From NCBI GenBank assembly GCA_002284615.2, contig MU070384.1, forward strand, positions 4,631-17,783: a DNA stretch of 13,153 bases, read 5' to 3'. Each line of letters starts with the position of its first letter. Position 1 is the stretch's first letter. Both the position numbers and the translations under genes were made by a program. This DNA is from Dunaliella salina (Eukaryota > Chlorophyta > Chlorophyceae > Chlamydomonadales > Dunaliellaceae). Below are positions 13,078 through 13,153 of the stretch, piece by piece. The notes below the pieces were generated by a model that was not told the origin of the DNA, ran no database searches, and saw only the letters and a list, made by a program, of their open reading frames with translations.

Positions 13078-13153
13078 GTACACACACACACACAGCATGT
13101 CACACCCTTCTGCAAATACTTCCGATATTATTGCGCTCGAACACACACACACA
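13078..13153. repeat. CA microsatellites at the window end
   Basis: A CA run of about eight units at 13079-13094 and another running off the end from 13141. Between them is about 45 bp of unremarkable sequence. 12971-13077 holds nothing I recognise. Confidence 0.9.

Noticed and set aside
11040..13153. Search for the remaining C-terminal RCL1 exons
   Set aside because: I looked for the expected helix after SAE and a GGxVDS-type segment on the + strand and found none. They probably lie beyond the window.
1..13153. tRNA or rRNA genes
   Set aside because: No convincing cloverleaf with paired arms and a GGTTCGAATCC-like box, and no rRNA core sequence, was seen by eye on either strand.

Overview
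The window looks like nuclear DNA from a eukaryote with long introns, most likely a unicellular green alga. There is no bacterial-style gene packing and no long uninterrupted reading frame. Conserved protein sequence occurs only as short islands bounded by AG/GT splice signals. The intervening DNA is full of micro- and minisatellites, and there is a block of CCCTAAA/CCCTAA telomere-type repeats. The green-lineage assignment is an inference from the telomere type, intron structure and general character. The genus cannot be determined from the sequence.

One gene can be supported. Six exons on the + strand (660-787, 3594-3719, 5468-5564, 6372-6439, 7422-7491, 10125 to about 10292) join in phase. 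Together they encode about 219 residues of the central part of RCL1, the RNA 3'-phosphate cyclase-like ribosome-biogenesis factor. The first exon(s), for roughly 60 residues, must lie upstream of base 1. The last exons, for roughly 120-140 residues, were not found and presumably lie beyond 13153. The five complete introns are about 2.8, 1.7, 0.8, 1.0 and 2.6 kb.

Region by region: 1-659 is the end of an upstream intron and contains decayed copies of the following exon's acceptor region. Intron 788-3593 holds a foldback element, a dispersed repeat and two minisatellites. Intron 3720-5467 holds a degenerate GGCCACAGG-type array, a 9-bp array and a decayed copy of the next exon. Intron 5565-6371 holds a (GT)35 tract. 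Intron 6440-7421 is mostly unremarkable apart from a 65-bp duplication. Intron 7492-10124 holds a 19-bp ladder of the splice donor, a 1.4-kb satellite-like array, and an AT-rich island with a short basic, AT-hook-like reading frame. From 10213 onward there is a minisatellite built on the tail of the last exon, then telomere-type repeats, a 63-bp array, a 55-bp array and a 35-bp array.

The most unusual feature emerges from reading the gene and the repeats together. At five of the six exons, the exon edge itself (acceptor plus 5' exon, or donor) has been tandemly duplicated. The extra copies carry lost acceptors, a stop codon, a frameshift or altered conserved residues. Local slippage or duplication at splice boundaries therefore appears to be a recurrent source of this gene's intron repeats, leaving pseudo-exons and extra splice sites beside the real ones.
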